64,000 nucleotides of DNA from Nocardia vermiculata NBRC 100427. GTDB lineage: Bacteria > Actinomycetota > Actinomycetes > Mycobacteriales > Mycobacteriaceae. The position numbers and the translations under genes were made by a program. The notes under the pieces were generated by a model. That model worked only from the letters and a program-made list of their open reading frames with translations, searched no databases and was not told the DNA's origin. The stretch covers positions 62,001 to 126,000 of the forward strand of contig NZ_BDCA01000010.1 of NCBI RefSeq assembly GCF_001613265.1, read 5' to 3'. Of the stretch, positions 63,498 through 64,000 are shown piece by piece (position 1 is the first letter of the stretch; each line of letters starts with the position of its first letter).

Positions 63498-64000
63498 GTG
63501 TCCTCTCGATTGAGCGTCGAAGAACGCCGTGCCCACCTTATCGAGGCGGCCATCGGTCTCGCCGAAAAGAAGGGTGTAGCCGGTGTGACCACGCGCGATG
63601 TCGCGCAGGCGGCCGGGGTTTCACTCGGAGTGGTTCATTACTGTTTCGAAAACAAAGATGCGTTGATGACCGAACTGGTCAAAGCGTTGTCGATGGAATT
63701 GCGCGATTCCGTGGAGACCAATGAAACGGTCTGGCAGGAAGTCGGAAGTGGAAAAGATTCCCTTCAAAATTTGGTGCGCGCGAGCCTGGAACTGTTGTGG
63801 CTGAACATCGAATCCTCGGCGCAACGGCAACTACTCACCTACGAAACCACCACCTACGCGTTGCGTGAAAGTGAGCAGACCCCGGCCAAGCTCGCGATCG
63901 CGCGCGAACAGTACCTGTTCAACGACTCCACCGTCGCCGATGTCCTCGAGCATGCGCGCGTAGCGACCGGAACCGAATGGCGCGTTCCGGTAGAGACTTT
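63498..64000 (+). CDS. TetR-family regulator, cut by the window end
   Basis: At least 167 residues from a GTG at 63498 or TTG at 63510, with the stop outside the window. The N-terminal domain (EERRAHLIEAAIGLAEKKGVAGVTTRDVAQAAGVSLGVVHYCFENKDALM) is a TetR helix-turn-helix; downstream is the ligand-binding part (LLWLNIESSAQRQLLTYETTTYALRES). It is a transcriptional repressor of unknown target. The gene continues beyond position 64000. Confidence 0.9.
   Translation, partial: MSSRLSVEERRAHLIEAAIGLAEKKGVAGVTTRDVAQAAGVSLGVVHYCFENKDALMTELVKALSMELRDSVETNETVWQEVGSGKDSLQNLVRASLELLWLNIESSAQRQLLTYETTTYALRESEQTPAKLAIAREQYLFNDSTVADVLEHARVATGTEWRVPVET

Overview
The window is high-GC chromosomal DNA with frequent GTG/TTG starts, ATGA/GTGA gene overlaps, and a gene content that points to a mycolic-acid-group actinomycete, most likely Nocardia or a close relative. 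Support for this: a complete Cvn-type conservon, a SepH cell-division protein, an Eis-like acetyltransferase, an MT0933-type small protein, a LigD with the polymerase-phosphoesterase-ligase order, DUF2537/DUF2530 membrane proteins and an XRE-DUF397 pair. From about 47 kb to the right end the gene set (PrrA/PrrB, TrmH-like methyltransferase, DUF2537, SepH, SerC, CitA, GltA2, MarR, DUF2530) is the one I remember around Rv0879c-Rv0904c of Mycobacterium tuberculosis. AccD3, the EchA6-like protein and the Rv0906-like metallo-hydrolase lie nearby. The species call is inference; no rRNA or tRNA gene was seen.

Layout. 0-9.4 kb is accessory: a small secreted repeat protein, stress-type small enzymes (cupin, DUF1330, SnoaL, DHFR-like, VOC), an XRE regulator, a VapBC toxin-antitoxin pair, a membrane DsbA-like protein, an HxlR regulator, an ADP-ribosylglycohydrolase, and a TetR regulator with two near-identical palindromes. 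9.5-18 kb holds two cytochromes P450 (the first broken by a frameshift), an MHYT membrane sensor, an NlpC/P60 hydrolase, an amino-acid permease, a TetR regulator overlapping the second P450, and an acyl-CoA dehydrogenase. 18-23 kb has a Uma2 nuclease, an RluA-type pseudouridine synthase, the DUF397/XRE pair, three small unknown genes and a class III phosphodiesterase. 23.3-26.2 kb is an ECF-type transporter in two genes. 26.4-33.2 kb has a glycine-zipper secreted protein, LigD, the small MT0933-like protein, an MBL-fold hydrolase coupled to an enoyl-CoA hydratase, and a flavoprotein monooxygenase.

33.3-44.1 kb is transcribed leftwards: an aldo/keto reductase, an MFS exporter overlapping a glutaminase, then a fused AccD/AccA carboxyltransferase 25 bp behind a complete conservon (CvnA kinase, CvnB roadblock, CvnC DUF742, CvnD GTPase). 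The CvnA protein carries an exceptional disordered tail of GLPQR repeats, including 12 perfect-length 30-bp tandem units. Diverging from it is a PrpE/Acs-type acyl-CoA synthetase, so acyl-CoA enzymes flank the signalling operon on both sides.

46.5-64 kb is mostly conserved core: a hemophore-like secreted protein, PrrAB two-component system, an isolated YhgE/Pip-like ectodomain protein, FKBP isomerase, TrmH-like methyltransferase, DUF2537, DUF6928, SepH, SerC, citrate synthase CitA, PdxH, an MFS exporter, citrate synthase GltA2, an Eis-like acetyltransferase, YccF, MarR, DUF2530 and a TetR gene cut by the window end. Here SerC (a PLP enzyme), PdxH (the PLP-making oxidase) and two citrate synthases form a central-metabolism cluster.
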